A DNA stretch of 64,000 bases from a bacterium (GCA_015075175.1 JABTUV010000007.1:1-64000); one strand, 5' to 3'; shown: positions 17,329-27,044, counted from the first letter of the stretch. Numbers and translations are program-made. Notes: generated by a model not told the origin, from the sequence alone.

Positions 17329-20300
17329 GGGCGTCTCGGACAAGCAGCCCAAGCCGATCGATGCAGACCTTCTTGGGCGCGCACTGCTTAAGGGCCTTTT
17401 CGCTTTGGATGCGGATACGCTCCGCCTTTCGATCAGATGCCTTTCGGGCATCAGTCAGCAGCGAGAACTCCATTTCCCTTGCGCTGATGCCAATACTGCG
17501 GACCAGCTTCCTCGCAGCCCATGTTGATTCGCCCCTTTTTGCGGGGATCTGCATCTCCACTACGTCTCCCCCTGCAAGCGAAAAGACGAACTTCGTCCCC
17601 GGACCGTGATCGGTCTTCACGATGGGTTGCTTCGCCTTCTTCCGCCGATAGGCTTCCAGCATATCCACCAGCGCCCAACCCATGCTCCCATCCGCCCGCT
17701 GGAAGACTTCCACGTGGTGGTTCTCCTTGGTCGTCACGAAGCGTTCGGTAGGCCCGCCGCCCACTTTCATGGGATTGACCGACGCCCGGATGCGCACCCG
17801 GCGGATGGGAACCGGGTCGCCGTGTTTGTTGGGCAGGTGCGGCAGATTGGCCTCGTCCTGGAAGAGCTTGGCCGGTTCGCCGCCGCCCAGTTCGGCGATC
17901 TTGGCCCGCACGACCTCCCGCACGCGCCCGTCCACGATGGCGTCCAGGTTCTTGTCGGACAGCTTGGTGATGGGGATGCGATAGACGCAGAAGGACTTGC
18001 CCTTCTCGTCCTTGCGGGGAGGCGAGTAATGCGTCTGCTCGTGCAAGGGGCCGGAGACGCGGCGGTCGACGCGATGCGAGACCACGATCTTGTCGATCGT
18101 TGCCTTGACCTCCTCGTAGAACCCGTGCCAGGGCGGCTCGCACTTGGGCAGCCAACCCAGCCGTCCGCGCCCGTCGCCGTACTTGGCCGCATCCGAGAGC
18201 ATCTTGACCGTGCGGGCGTCGGCAAAGGCGACGGCGACCGCGTCCACCGCGTGGTGGCGGTGGTCGGCGCGGGTCTTCTCTCCCCCGTCGCCAAGAATGC
18301 GGTTGAGCCCCCACACGTCGCGCAGATAGGCGGTGATCTGGCCCTTGCAGGTTTGCACGCGCATCCGTTTCATGTCCTCCGTGGGCGGGCCGTAGAGGCG
18401 TTGGAGGTACTGGGCCGCCACGCGGGAAATGTAGCGGGTGTCGTTGAGCTGGCGGCTGGAGAAGTCCTCAAACGATTCCAGCGAGGTCAGCGCGAAGCGC
18501 TGCCACTTGCGATTCGCCTCCTTCACCGTCTTCCTGACGTAGCCGTCCCTGACCTTCTTCACGTACACGCGCTCCACCCCCATGAAGCCGCGCACTCGCT
18601 TCAGCATGGCCTCCCAACGCTCGGGATCGCCGCCCTCGGTCTCGAACGGCGTCTGGTTCCGCTTGCGGTTGCGGTTGTATTCGACCTGGCAGATGGTTTT
18701 GTTGGCGAAGGAGTTGTCCAGGCAACGGCTGAAGGGGATGATGCTCCACGTCGAACTGAGGATGCTCGCTGAAGAGCCGGCCATGCCGAAAGAGAGGCCG
18801 GTATAGGGACAACGCCAACCGCACTCGTCGGCCAGAAGCAGCTTTTCGACGTTGCGGCGGTTGGCCTCGATTCCCTGCGACTCCAGGCGCTCTTTGGCGC
18901 TTTTGCGCAACTCGGCGCGGATGCTGTTCTGAGCGTGCAGTTCCATGCGGCGTGCGCGCGGATTCTTCATGTCGCGGGCCAGCTCGACGCGGATACGCTC
19001 CGGTTTGCCGAATCGCTTGACGACGGCGTTGACGACGCCCCGCAGCTCGGTCAGCGCCCGCTCGACCACCGGGTTGCGCAGGTCGCCGAAAGCCTGGCGG
19101 ACGGACGGCAACAGGTCCTCCGCCGCCGGCGCCGGCAGGTCGCCGAACGCCGCCATGCGCGCTTCCGTCACCGACAGCCCCGCCTCCAGATGGGGCAGCA
19201 GCATCTTGATCGCCTTGGCGGAGAAGGCGGCGTAATCGTCCTCCAGCTCGGCGGCCAGCTTGGCGAACTGCTCGGACTCGACGCGGGACAGTCCCCAACG
19301 TTTCTCCCCCCGCCGCGCCAGCTTGTCCATGCGCTGGAAGCTGCGCAGGTCGTGGATGATCGCCTCCCGCTCGGCGGGCGAGAACTGCCGCCAGCGTTCA
19401 TTGAAAAACGCCCGCAACTTCGCCTCGGTGCGGTTGCCGATCAGTTTGTCCTTGCCTTCATGTTCCAGATTAAATTCCCACGCCTTCTCCAAGCCCAACG
19501 CTTTGCGGGCCTTGGCAAACGTGAGATCACCCACGGCGTCCAACTCGAAGAGCAGTCGCTCCCGCTCTTTTTCATTCAGGCGCCGCTCCTCACCCGTGTC
19601 CTTGTGGGTGATCCGCAGGTTGTTAACCTCTTGCAGGAGGCGGAAGCGCTGCACCGGCGGGCTTGCCAAAGGCGCTCGCCGCAGGCGCGGGAAAACCTGA
19701 CAAGTGCCCACGAACTTCTTGGCGCTCTTGAGGGGGCGCTGGAAGAAGAGGTCCTTGAAGAGTCGCCGCTTAAGCTTGGGAGTGAGCAGCTCGGGATGGT
19801 GAGGCATCTGTGCCTCCCAAATTTTCTCAAACTCATCCTTATACATTTGACGAGAAGTATAGTTCTTACGAATCCGCCGCTGAGCTGGGTTGTGCCGAGA
19901 AAAGAGTTCACCCAACGTCCGGGCGCCGGTCGCCTCCATCTCCGACTTAATGGCGTTGATGCCGGTTTCCACCGCGCCCAGCTCCTTCTTATCCGCCTTC
20001 TTATCCAGCTTCGCGTTGCTCTGGTAGCCGCGCCGTTGGGCCAGGTGCAAGAAGACGCGCCCCAACTCGAACGGTTCCAGCCGGTGATCCAGCGCCCGCG
20101 CGCGCAAGAAGTAGGGAAGGATGTTCCGCCTTGGGTGGGACATGTCCGCGCCCTCTCCCAACTGCTTGTCGAGCGCTACCAGCGCCTCGTGTCGCGCCTG
20201 CGGACTCCCAAGGTCGCAAACGGGCGTCAACCCGTGCTGTTGCAGGCGCTTCCACACCTGCCGAATGCGCACCGCGCGGCGGTAGGTTTGCCGCCGCGCC

Positions 20301-20518
20301 AGGCGCGCCAACCGGCGCTCGCGGGCGTTGGACTCGTCTTTGCCCGCCTCAATGTCCCCGCTCACGGGCGCCTCGAAAATACGAACTCCCGCGTTCAGCA
20401 CCGCCACGGGGCTGGGTGCACGGTCCCCCAGGGGTCCATCCAAGGCTACCCGGCACCACCCCACCGAAGTCGGTCCCAAGTCCACGGCCAACAGGTACGG
20501 TCTCGATTCATGCGACAT
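17321..20518 (-). CDS. cas9: CRISPR-associated endonuclease Cas9, type II-C size
   Basis: This 1065-residue RNA-guided nuclease carries RuvC-I (LLAVDLGPTSVGW, Asp13), an Arg-rich bridge helix (RLARLARRQTYRRAVRIRQV), RuvC-II (RIRVELARDM, Glu near 511) and RuvC-III (HHAVDAVAVAFAD, near 756). RVDRRVSGPLHEQTHY in the C-terminal part is typical of II-C. The HNH core is broken by compensating indels: residues about 583-596 read as an unrelated Ser-rich stretch, while the neighbouring frame encodes LFSEHPQFDVEH followed by IIPFSRCLDNSF. The start is the ATG at 20518, preceded by AAGGGGG about ten bases upstream. An open frame continues back to 20641, but it overlaps the tracrRNA gene. Confidence 0.95.
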   Translation of the reverse strand: MSHESRPYLLAVDLGPTSVGWCRVALDGPLGDRAPSPVAVLNAGVRIFEAPVSGDIEAGKDESNARERRLARLARRQTYRRAVRIRQVWKRLQQHGLTPVCDLGSPQARHEALVALDKQLGEGADMSHPRRNILPYFLRARALDHRLEPFELGRVFLHLAQRRGYQSNAKLDKKADKKELGAVETGINAIKSEMEATGARTLGELFSRHNPAQRRIRKNYTSRQMYKDEFEKIWEAQMPHHPELLTPKLKRRLFKDLFFQRPLKSAKKFVGTCQVFPRLRRAPLASPPVQRFRLLQEVNNLRITHKDTGEERRLNEKERERLLFELDAVGDLTFAKARKALGLEKAWEFNLEHEGKDKLIGNRTEAKLRAFFNERWRQFSPAEREAIIHDLRSFQRMDKLARRGEKRWGLSRVESEQFAKLAAELEDDYAAFSAKAIKMLLPHLEAGLSVTEARMAAFGDLPAPAAEDLLPSVRQAFGDLRNPVVERALTELRGVVNAVVKRFGKPERIRVELARDMKNPRARRMELHAQNSIRAELRKSAKERLESQGIEANRRNVEKLLLADECGWRCPYTGLSFGMAGSSASILSSTWSIIPFSRCLDNSFANKTICQVEYNRNRKRNQTPFETEGGDPERWEAMLKRVRGFMGVERVYVKKVRDGYVRKTVKEANRKWQRFALTSLESFEDFSSRQLNDTRYISRVAAQYLQRLYGPPTEDMKRMRVQTCKGQITAYLRDVWGLNRILGDGGEKTRADHRHHAVDAVAVAFADARTVKMLSDAAKYGDGRGRLGWLPKCEPPWHGFYEEVKATIDKIVVSHRVDRRVSGPLHEQTHYSPPRKDEKGKSFCVYRIPITKLSDKNLDAIVDGRVREVVRAKIAELGGGEPAKLFQDEANLPHLPNKHGDPVPIRRVRIRASVNPMKVGGGPTERFVTTKENHHVEVFQRADGSMGWALVDMLEAYRRKKAKQPIVKTDHGPGTKFVFSLAGGDVVEMQIPAKRGESTWAARKLVRSIGISAREMEFSLLTDARKASDRKAERIRIQSEKALKQCAPKKVCIDRLGLLVRDAHD

Positions 20519-20531
20519 GTCAATTTCCCCC

Positions 20532-20561
20532 TTGACAATTGGAATCCGCCTGGAATACCCT
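20532..20561 (+). promoter_or_regulatory. Promoter of the tracrRNA
   Basis: A perfect -35 TTGACA (20532-20537), an 18-base spacer and TACCCT (20556-20561). It predicts a start at 20568, exactly the first base of the anti-repeat. The -35 overlaps the untranslated leader of divergent cas9. Confidence 0.7.
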
Positions 20562-20567
20562 TTGGTC

Positions 20568-20684
20568 AGTGTATCCAAGCGGTGATTGCTCTGCTTGTCA
20601 TAGCAAGCTTTCACGCAAGGCAAGGCTCCAGGGAGCCCCACGGCCGGCGCGCCTCGATTGAGGATTGCCGGCCTTTTTCTTTTT
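20568..20684 (+). ncRNA. tracrRNA
   Basis: The first 15 bases (20568-20582) are the exact complement of the last 15 bases of the CRISPR repeat. Further on, GTCATAGC (20597-20604) can pair with the repeat 5' end GCTGTGGC through two G-U pairs. This gives the usual upper and lower duplex with an internal bulge. Next come an AAGC/CAAGG nexus-like segment and a hairpin (GGCTCC, 20624-20629, with GGAGCC, 20632-20637), then the terminator hairpin. Total length is about 117 bases. It lies 50 bases from the cas9 start and is divergent from it. It would guide crRNA processing by RNase III and crRNA loading on Cas9. Confidence 0.9.
20642..20684 (+). terminator. Intrinsic terminator of the tracrRNA
   Basis: A perfect 7 bp GGCCGGC/GCCGGCC stem (20642-20648 with 20667-20673) holds a nested CCTC-GATT-GAGG hairpin. 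It is followed by ten T interrupted by one C (20674-20684). Confidence 0.93.
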
Positions 20685-20777
20685 GAGCAGGCGCACAGTA
20701 GGAGATGCGGTAAGAATAGCCTACATTTCAGGACTCAACAAGGGTGTTAAGTTTGTTCTCCGGCTGGTGGGGAGGCC

Positions 20778-20798
20778 GGTGCGCGGTGCGCACCCTAC
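20778..20798 (-). repeat. REP family B unit
   Basis: A single 21-base unit identical to the arms at 2032-2105, reading GTAG then GGTGCGC-ACC-GCGCACC on the - strand. Its TAG (20795-20797) is the stop codon of the CotH-like gene. Confidence 0.9.
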
Positions 20799-23700
20799 CG
20801 CAAGAAATGCCAAGCTGATTCAAGCACGGCGCTGGGAGCGGAAATCACGATCTCCAATTGCCGGTCCGACTCCAGCCCGCTGCCGTCGCGCGCGCGGAAG
20901 GTGAGCACGCTGCGCCCCGGCTCACGCACCTCCACACTCATCCATCCATCACTCGACAGCGAGGCCAGAAGCGCGGTCGTGTTGCTCTGATGCAGGAGCG
21001 AAATCTCCAGTTGTCCCGAGGGCGTGAAATCGTCCACGACGAAGGCAGACACACGTAAGACCCGGTCATAGTTTCTCGGCGTCGGACCATAGCTCAAAAG
21101 ATGGGGCAAAAACCACTGCGGCGGATGATTGGCGCCGGGCGGGATGGTAGGCGTCGGCGTGGGCGTGGGTGTCGGCGTGGGCGTCGGGGTCGGAGTTACT
21201 ACCGACGTGGTGAAGCTCCCCTCGCTCGACCACCATCCCCACTTGTTGGTCTCATCGCCGTAACGGGCGCGCCACTTGTACGTCATCCCACCGGAGAGAA
21301 TTCCCGCGGGAACCCGGACCTCCGTCGTCCCCGGTTCGATCCTGCCGCTGTCCCACAACGGAAAGAGCCAGTCACCGCCGCTCTCCACAATCATCCAGCG
21401 CGAGCCGGCGAACACGGCGTTGCCGTTCGGGTCGGAGAATGCGCCGGCGCGCAACACCACGCGGTCCGGATGCGTGTCGCTCACCGGCAGGAGTACCGGC
21501 GCCGCCGGCATCTGCGAATCCTGGACCATGGGCAGGAGCTCCGTGCGGCGGTTCAGAATCCAGTTCTTGGTATTGGCGATGCGTTCCGCCAAACTCCGGT
21601 AGTCCCCGTGCGCGGGCTGCAGTTCGAGCGGCGTCGTGCCGCCGATGCGGTTGGTGAGGGGCGCGTAGTCCCACCGCCACCGGTCCGCGGCGGCGATCTC
21701 GGTGAGAAACGCCTCTTTCTCGTCCAGCAGGGGAAACATGTACTCGGGCGTGAACATGAGTTGATACAGCTCGCGCAATCTATTCAGATATTCCTGATAG
21801 AGCGCGGGGACCGCCTTGAACGCCTGCCACAGATAGCCGTTATTCGAGTTGGTCAGAGACTGCGCCGTCATCACGTGGTCCACGTCCCACGGCCCCTCCT
21901 CCCAGCGGCCCGTCATCGGATTGCGATAATAATAATAGTTCTTATATGTCAAATCATAGTGGCGCAGCAGTTCGCCGACGGCGCGGTAGCTTATATAGGT
22001 ATCGAGCTGCAAATTGTTCTGAAACCACGCCAGCGTAGGGCTGGATCGATAGCCGGAGCGGAACGCCAACACGTCGCTCTGATCCGTGTCCCAGTCGAGT
22101 GCGTGCTTATCGAAGACGCTGTTGAATTCATGATCCACCTTGTAGAGGGGGCCCACGGGACGGTTGATGCGCTCCAGCGCGTTCTCGTTGGGCGCCTCGA
22201 TGTCCTTGAAGGTACCGAACCAGTCGCCGTAATACTGGTCGAACTCGACCGGCGAATCCACGATTTTCAACTGTGAGAAGACGCACTGCCACGAAATGAC
22301 GCCCACGCGGCGGAAGAGCTCGTAGGCCATCCACTCGGTGACGCCGGTGTCGCCGCGGATGCGTCCCGGCGGATAATGCTCGCTTACCAGATTGATGCGG
22401 CTGCGCTCGTAAGCATACGGGTTTCCGTCGTTGTCGCGGCCCTGGGCGGTGCCCGGAAGGGAGCTTCAGGCGCCAGCTGCGCTTGGGATAGTGAAAACGG
22501 TGCGCGGTTCCTCCGCGCAAGCGCATCCGCACGTGGTCGTACACGTCGCCCTCATAGTAAAGAGTTACGCGCCACTTGTAATCGTTGCTGTAGATGCCGT
22601 TGAACTGCGCCTCATAGAAATCATAGGGATGGCCGATCATGGTGTAGGTGGGAATGGTGGGATGGTGTGTGCCGTCATAGACGAAATAAGCGTAGTTGGG
22701 CTGCGGATCATCCAGGTAGGGAGAATACTCGATCTTTCCCTGCGAATCCTCGGCGCGGATGCGATAACGCACAAGGTGGCGGTGGGGAAAGGGCGGGATG
22801 ACCCCGACGTAGGCGCCGTCGCCCGCGATGAGATCGGGACTCCGCCCGTCGTCGCGCAGGGGCACGACGGTCCACGTGCTCTCATAGGTCGAATCCGAAA
22901 TGCGATGGTATCCGCCGGGCGGATTGTCCTGCATCTCCAGGGTCGCGGCGCGAATCATTCCGGAATCGTCTGAAATATTGCAGCGTACCACCACCGTGTC
23001 GCTGGAGCGCGGCTGGTAGGGAACATGCGAGACGGAAGAGATGAAGGGCGGCAGGTTGTCGGTGCGCTGGGTGTTGACGCGGCCGGGCGTCGCCAGCGCG
23101 GTCGCGGGCGCTGCGCCGGTGATGCGGCCGGCACAGCCCGAAACCCCATATGTACTGCCGCTCATGCGCGCCTCCAGCGTGATTCCCGGGGTAAGAAACT
23201 TCACCCACATGGTCACGTGGTAAATCTCGCCGATCGCCACGGCCTCGTACATGGGTTCCTGCTTGAGGCTGTTGGTCGTGCTGCCGCCGCCGCCCGAGGC
23301 TACGAGTCGCACCGCGCCGTCGCCCAGATAGGTGTCCTCGCTCATGACATAGCTGCCCGCGTGATTGCCCACCACCTGCCAAAGGCCGAAGCCCTCGTCA
23401 AAGCTGCCGTCGCCGATGGAATTGGTCGCGCTTCCCACCCGCACCACTTCAACTTCATCCACCAACACTTCACCAGGCGAGAGCAGATAGATATAGAAGC
23501 GGCTGAGCGTCCCCGCCGTGCCCGGCCCGCTGAAGGTGAAGCGCTGCCAAGTCGGCTCGGGGGGACGCGCGCCCGCTCCGCGCCAGTTGTCGGGCAGCGC
23601 ATTGGACCGGAAGGGATTCAGAAGCTCCAGCGAGGCGCCCGTGCCGTCGGGCGACACCGGCCAATCGGGCCGGTCGTCGTAGCGCACCGTATCGATCACC

Positions 23701-24062
23701 TGCCCGGAAGCGTTGCGCAGCTCGATGCGCTCGCCGCCGTTGTCCAACTGCCCCGAGAAGGGGCCTGCCAAGTTGGCTGTCCCGTAGACCTGGTTGAGCC
23801 GGAAGGGATTGGCCGCAACCGCCAGGTAGCCGTCCGCCGCCAGGAACACGCCGGCTGGAAACGTATAGTCGATGCCGTCGGAGAAATACCAGCCCGACAG
23901 ATCGACGGCGTCCGGGCCGCGATTGTAGAGCTCGACGAACTCCAAGCGCGGATCGTCCTCGTCGGGATGATAGTGAATCTCATTGATGACGACGTCCGTG
24001 TCTCCACCCCAGACCGACAGGCACAGGGAAACCGGAAATAAGAGAAGCAGCAAACGTCGCAT
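20795..24062 (-). CDS. Secreted lamin-tail / CotH-kinase-like protein, one frameshift
   Basis: About 1089 residues. The start at 24062 gives a clean signal peptide (MRRLLLLLFPVSLCLSVWG). A lamin-tail domain follows (VVINEIHYHPDEDDPRLEFV, LYNRGPDAVDLSGWYFSDG), then beta-rich regions and a CotH-like region (MRLRGGTAHRFHYPKRSWRL, later WDVDHVM and the helical TGRWEEGPWD). A TP-repeat linker (TPTPTPTP, near 21150) leads to a C-terminal beta domain. One base is missing at about 22450; without it the two halves join through a region ending GVTEWMAYELFRR. CotH proteins are atypical kinases, but the substrate here is unknown. The stop codon is supplied by a REP unit. Confidence 0.82.
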
Positions 24063-24108
24063 CGAACCTTGGAGCCGCGGAGCTGTAGCGGGAACGCCCG
24101 GGCGCTCC

Positions 24109-24318
24109 TCAGGCGTCCTCATTGAGGATGTCGCCGATGGCGTCGATGAGTCCCTCCCGGCTCTCCAGTTGCCGGTGGGCCTCGGCGAGGCGGTTCTCCA
24201 GATCGCGGACCTTATCCTCCAACTTGCGGATGGCGGCGTCCCGCTCCGCTATCGCCTGATTCTTGATTTCCAGCTTGGAGCGCACCATCTTGATCACGTC
24301 TTCGTTGCTGTGGGGCAT
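24109..24318 (-). CDS. Small coiled-coil protein, 69 aa
   Basis: A 69-residue, highly charged helical protein (KLEIKNQAIAERDAAIRKLE, then DKVRDLENRLAEAHRQLESR) with clear heptads. There is no signal peptide. A GGAGAGG site lies four bases before the ATG. It lies upstream of the CotH-like gene and downstream of the lytic transglycosylase gene on the same strand. Function unknown. Confidence 0.75.
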   Translation of the reverse strand: MPHSNEDVIKMVRSKLEIKNQAIAERDAAIRKLEDKVRDLENRLAEAHRQLESREGLIDAIGDILNEDA

Positions 24319-24345
24319 GGACCTCTCCTTGCCGACATGCGCGCA

Positions 24346-25092
24346 TCACGCGTCCGGCACTCTATCAAGTTTGTACTTCTCCTGCAACATGCGGTAATTG
24401 GCCATCACGCGGGAGAGATAACCCTCCGGCAGGCCCTCGCCCTGCCGCAGCTTGCGGGCGATGGCGGTCGGACCGGCATTGTAGGCGCGAATGGCCAGCG
24501 CCAGGTCCCCGTCGAAACGGTCCAGGAGCTGCGCGAAATAGAGCATCCCCAGCTTGATGTTGGTCTCGGGATCGTAGAGGTGCTCCGGCGCCCTCGCCGT
24601 CCATCCCATCGAGGCCGCCTCCTCGGGCGCCAGCAGCTCGGCCACGTGCAGCGAGAGATCCAGTCCCACTTCCGGCAACAGTTGCATCAGGCCGTGGGCG
24701 TTTCGGGGACTCTTCGCCTCCGGCCGCACGCTGGACTCGGTGATAATGAGCGCCATGATGAGCAGCGGCGAGCAGCCGTGCAGCCGCGACTGTTCCCACA
24801 CCGCCTTGCCGATGCGCATCTTCTGCTCCGGCGAAAGGCTGGAGTTGAGGTCCTCGATGATCGCCTTGATGCGCACCTGCTCGCGCAACTGCCGGTTCTC
24901 GTCGTCCAGTTCGCGGATGCGCGCCTCCAGCGCCTGCACCTGCCGCCGCATGGTCTCCAACTGGTTGTCCTTGTAGGCGTAGATGTAGAACATGAAGCCG
25001 AACTGGGCCACCACCAGCGCCATCATGAGCACGGCGACGCCGGTACTCATCTTGACGCCGGTCCTGCGGTTGAGACGCACGGGGGCCATCAT
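24346..25092 (-). CDS. Membrane-anchored lytic transglycosylase (SLT domain)
   Basis: A 248-residue protein with one N-terminal membrane segment (GVAVLMMALVVAQFGFMFYI). A coiled coil of about 35 residues follows (VQALEARIRELDDENRQLRE), then a soluble lytic transglycosylase domain. The catalytic Glu lies in ITESSVRPEAKSPRNAHGLM with the GLMQLLP signature, and AYNAGPTAI closes the fold. It would cleave peptidoglycan glycan strands at the periplasmic face of the inner membrane. The ATG overlaps the stop of the upstream permease gene. Confidence 0.9.
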   Translation of the reverse strand: MMAPVRLNRRTGVKMSTGVAVLMMALVVAQFGFMFYIYAYKDNQLETMRRQVQALEARIRELDDENRQLREQVRIKAIIEDLNSSLSPEQKMRIGKAVWEQSRLHGCSPLLIMALIITESSVRPEAKSPRNAHGLMQLLPEVGLDLSLHVAELLAPEEAASMGWTARAPEHLYDPETNIKLGMLYFAQLLDRFDGDLALAIRAYNAGPTAIARKLRQGEGLPEGYLSRVMANYRMLQEKYKLDRVPDA

Positions 25093-26375
25093 CTACCTGC
25101 CTTTCCGCCGCGCGAGCCGCGCCGGCTCCGCCGGCGTTCACCCACCCGCGGCGCGGGCGAGAATTGCGGAAAATAAAACTCCTTCAAAACAACGCGCGCC
25201 ACGCACGCCGCCGGTACCGCCAACAGCATCCCCGGCAACCCGAAAAACCGACCCCCCAGAAGCAGCGCCAGCATCACGATCAAGGGATGAATGTCCACCT
25301 TGTTCGACATGATCCTGGGCGAGATCACCATCCCGTCCATCGCTTGCACCACGCCGAACATCAGGACAAGCTTGAAGAGCATCCACGGGATCGAGCCCAG
25401 CGAGTCCCACTGCTCCACCACGATCAGTACCACGCCCGTCAGCAGTCCCATGGCCGGGCCGAGATAGGGGATGATGTTGAATACCCCCGCGACCAGCCCC
25501 ACGATCAGCCAGCCGTTCAAGCCGATCAGGAGACTTCCCACCGACATCATCACGCCCATGGCGACCGCGATCAACGCCTGGCCGCGAAGGAAGCCGGACA
25601 GTTGCAGGTCGATGTCTCCGACCACTTTCTGGAAACGGCCCTGAGCGCGTTCAGGTACGAGCTTCAGGCAGAACTGCTTGAAATGGTTGAAATCGACGAG
25701 GAGGTAGAACGTTACGACGAGCACCAGCGCCAAGAGCGTGGAGAAGCGCGCCAATCCGCCCAGGCCCCTGACCAGCGCATCCCAGACGAAACTTCCCGCG
25801 CGGTAGAGGAGATTGCCGGCCTGGCTGATGCCGCTGCGACCGACGGAGAGCATGCCCTCGCGCGAGACGCCCGCCTCTGCGAGGGTCTTTTCGAGCCGTT
25901 GCAGGCGCGCGCGCAGGTCTTCCAGCGACCACTTGTCGGTCAGGCGCGCCCAGGTGCCGGTTGCCTCGGGGAGGGCGGCGGCCGCCTCGCCTGTCGTGTC
26001 GGGAACCACGGGCGCCGTCATGCGCCGGTGCACGTCCTCGAAGCGATCCAGAATCTTCTGGCCGTATTCCAGCGTCTGGTTGGCCAGGATGACGGATAGA
26101 ATCGTGCCCGGCACGAGCACGATGAACGCCAGCGCGAGATAGAGCAGGGCCGCCGCTCCCACCCGGCCCAGGCGCGGGAACCGGCCCGAAATCGCCGACA
26201 CAACCGGATCGAACACGTAAGCCAGGAGCAGCCCTATAAGGAACGGCGCCAGGACGGCGGCGATCTCCCTGCCCCGCAGAAACGCCAGCACGAGCAACAG
26301 CAGAAGGGGGGCGCCCCACTTGACCACCGTTCGCCAGTTGAACGAAAGAAGCGTCTCCGGCGCGTTGGGCGGCAT
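25089..26375 (-). CDS. AI-2E/PerM-family membrane transporter
   Basis: A 428-residue polytopic protein of the AI-2E exporter-like (DUF20/PerM) family. Hydrophobic helices flank a long periplasmic-sized loop rich in charged residues (about residues 110-200). The conserved C-terminal region LIGLNGWLIVGLVAGVFNII, PYLGPAMG and GMVISPRIMSNKVDIHPLIV is diagnostic. The substrate is unknown in most members. The start at 26375 follows the stop of the pseudopilin-like gene by one base. A Lys/Arg-rich tail ends the protein. Confidence 0.87.
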   Translation of the reverse strand: MPPNAPETLLSFNWRTVVKWGAPLLLLLVLAFLRGREIAAVLAPFLIGLLLAYVFDPVVSAISGRFPRLGRVGAAALLYLALAFIVLVPGTILSVILANQTLEYGQKILDRFEDVHRRMTAPVVPDTTGEAAAALPEATGTWARLTDKWSLEDLRARLQRLEKTLAEAGVSREGMLSVGRSGISQAGNLLYRAGSFVWDALVRGLGGLARFSTLLALVLVVTFYLLVDFNHFKQFCLKLVPERAQGRFQKVVGDIDLQLSGFLRGQALIAVAMGVMMSVGSLLIGLNGWLIVGLVAGVFNIIPYLGPAMGLLTGVVLIVVEQWDSLGSIPWMLFKLVLMFGVVQAMDGMVISPRIMSNKVDIHPLIVMLALLLGGRFFGLPGMLLAVPAACVARVVLKEFYFPQFSPAPRVGERRRSRRGSRGGKAGR

Positions 26376-26376
26376 C

Positions 26377-26771
26377 TTACAGGCTACCCAGGGGGATGTC
26401 GTAGCGGAGATCGTCGGGCGTGTTGTAGGCGTGGTCCCGCCCTTGCTCTTGAGAATGAGCGTGTTTTCCGTCCACTCTTCTTTATAGGGTTCGCCCCAGG
26501 GGTCTTCGACAGCCTTGGCGGGAAGATAGTTCATGTTCACCATCTCCTCCAGCGAGGTGGGACGCCGCCCGTAGGTCGTGATGAAGGCCGTGATCTGGGT
26601 GCGCAGATGGTGCACGTCCACGGTACTGGCCACCTGGCGGGCGCGGTCCATCTGGTTGATGGTGTTGGTGATGGGATCGGGTTCGAGGGCCTTTTGTCCC
26701 AACCAGTCGATCCCGTGCTTGATTCCGACCGCGAGGACCACGACCACGGCAAGCCAGAACAGTTTGCGCAT
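26377..26771 (-). CDS. GspG/pseudopilin-like small membrane protein, one frameshift
   Basis: The ATG at 26771 has an AAGGAG site six bases upstream. The product has an N-terminal membrane helix (KLFWLAVVVVLAVGIKHGID). A globular part resembles major pseudopilins of type II secretion: TFITTYGRRPTSLEEM-like spacing and PAKAVEDPWGEPY, the calcium-site region of GspG. There is no prepilin peptidase motif before the helix, so it is a GspG-fold relative rather than a standard pseudopilin. Near 26437 the frame must shift by one base to read RDHAYNTPDDLRYDIPLGSL and stop at 26377; 395 bases is not a multiple of three. Confidence 0.7.
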
Positions 26772-26849
26772 GAGGGGCTCCTTGTGAGCGCATTCGGGAA
26801 CTAATATCAAGTATATAAATGGTCGCTGGGAGTGTCAAGCCAGGCGCGT

Positions 26850-26943
26850 GTCTGGAGTGCGGCTGCTTGCTGCCGCGCGCAGCACGCTGCGCAACCACGG
26901 GGGCCTTATCCCCCCCCAAACCTCCTTTATTAAGGGGGGAGCT
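26850..26943. repeat. Cluster of families H, C and E upstream of the large secreted protein
   Basis: Three short elements abut: GGAGTGCGGCTGCTTGCTGC (about 26854), a reversed REP family C unit with a GTGG variant head (26877-26898), and a palindrome CCCCCCC ... CTTTATTAAGGGGGG (about 26909-26940). Together they fill most of the 270-base gap. Confidence 0.7.
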
Positions 26944-27044
26944 GATTGCCGCAGCCTGGCCTGTCGCCGAGATGATTCGAGACGGCTTGGAAGGGCGTGT
27001 CGCCTGTGGTAAAGTGCGTCCATCACGGTTCCGAGGTGTCTCCC

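Noticed and set aside
18740-18790. Naturally HNH-dead Cas9 as the default reading
   Set aside because: Similar compensating indel pairs occur in queG and elsewhere, so sequence error is at least as likely; kept only as a finding to test.
20568-20573. TACACT-type -10 for cas9 on the - strand inside the anti-repeat
   Set aside because: The hexamer is present as a mirror of the repeat, but no acceptable -35 lies 16-18 bases upstream of it.
20519-20641. Upstream start for Cas9 at 20641
   Set aside because: The extra 41 codons lie over the tracrRNA and its promoter; the ATG at 20518 has a ribosome site and begins just before RuvC-I.
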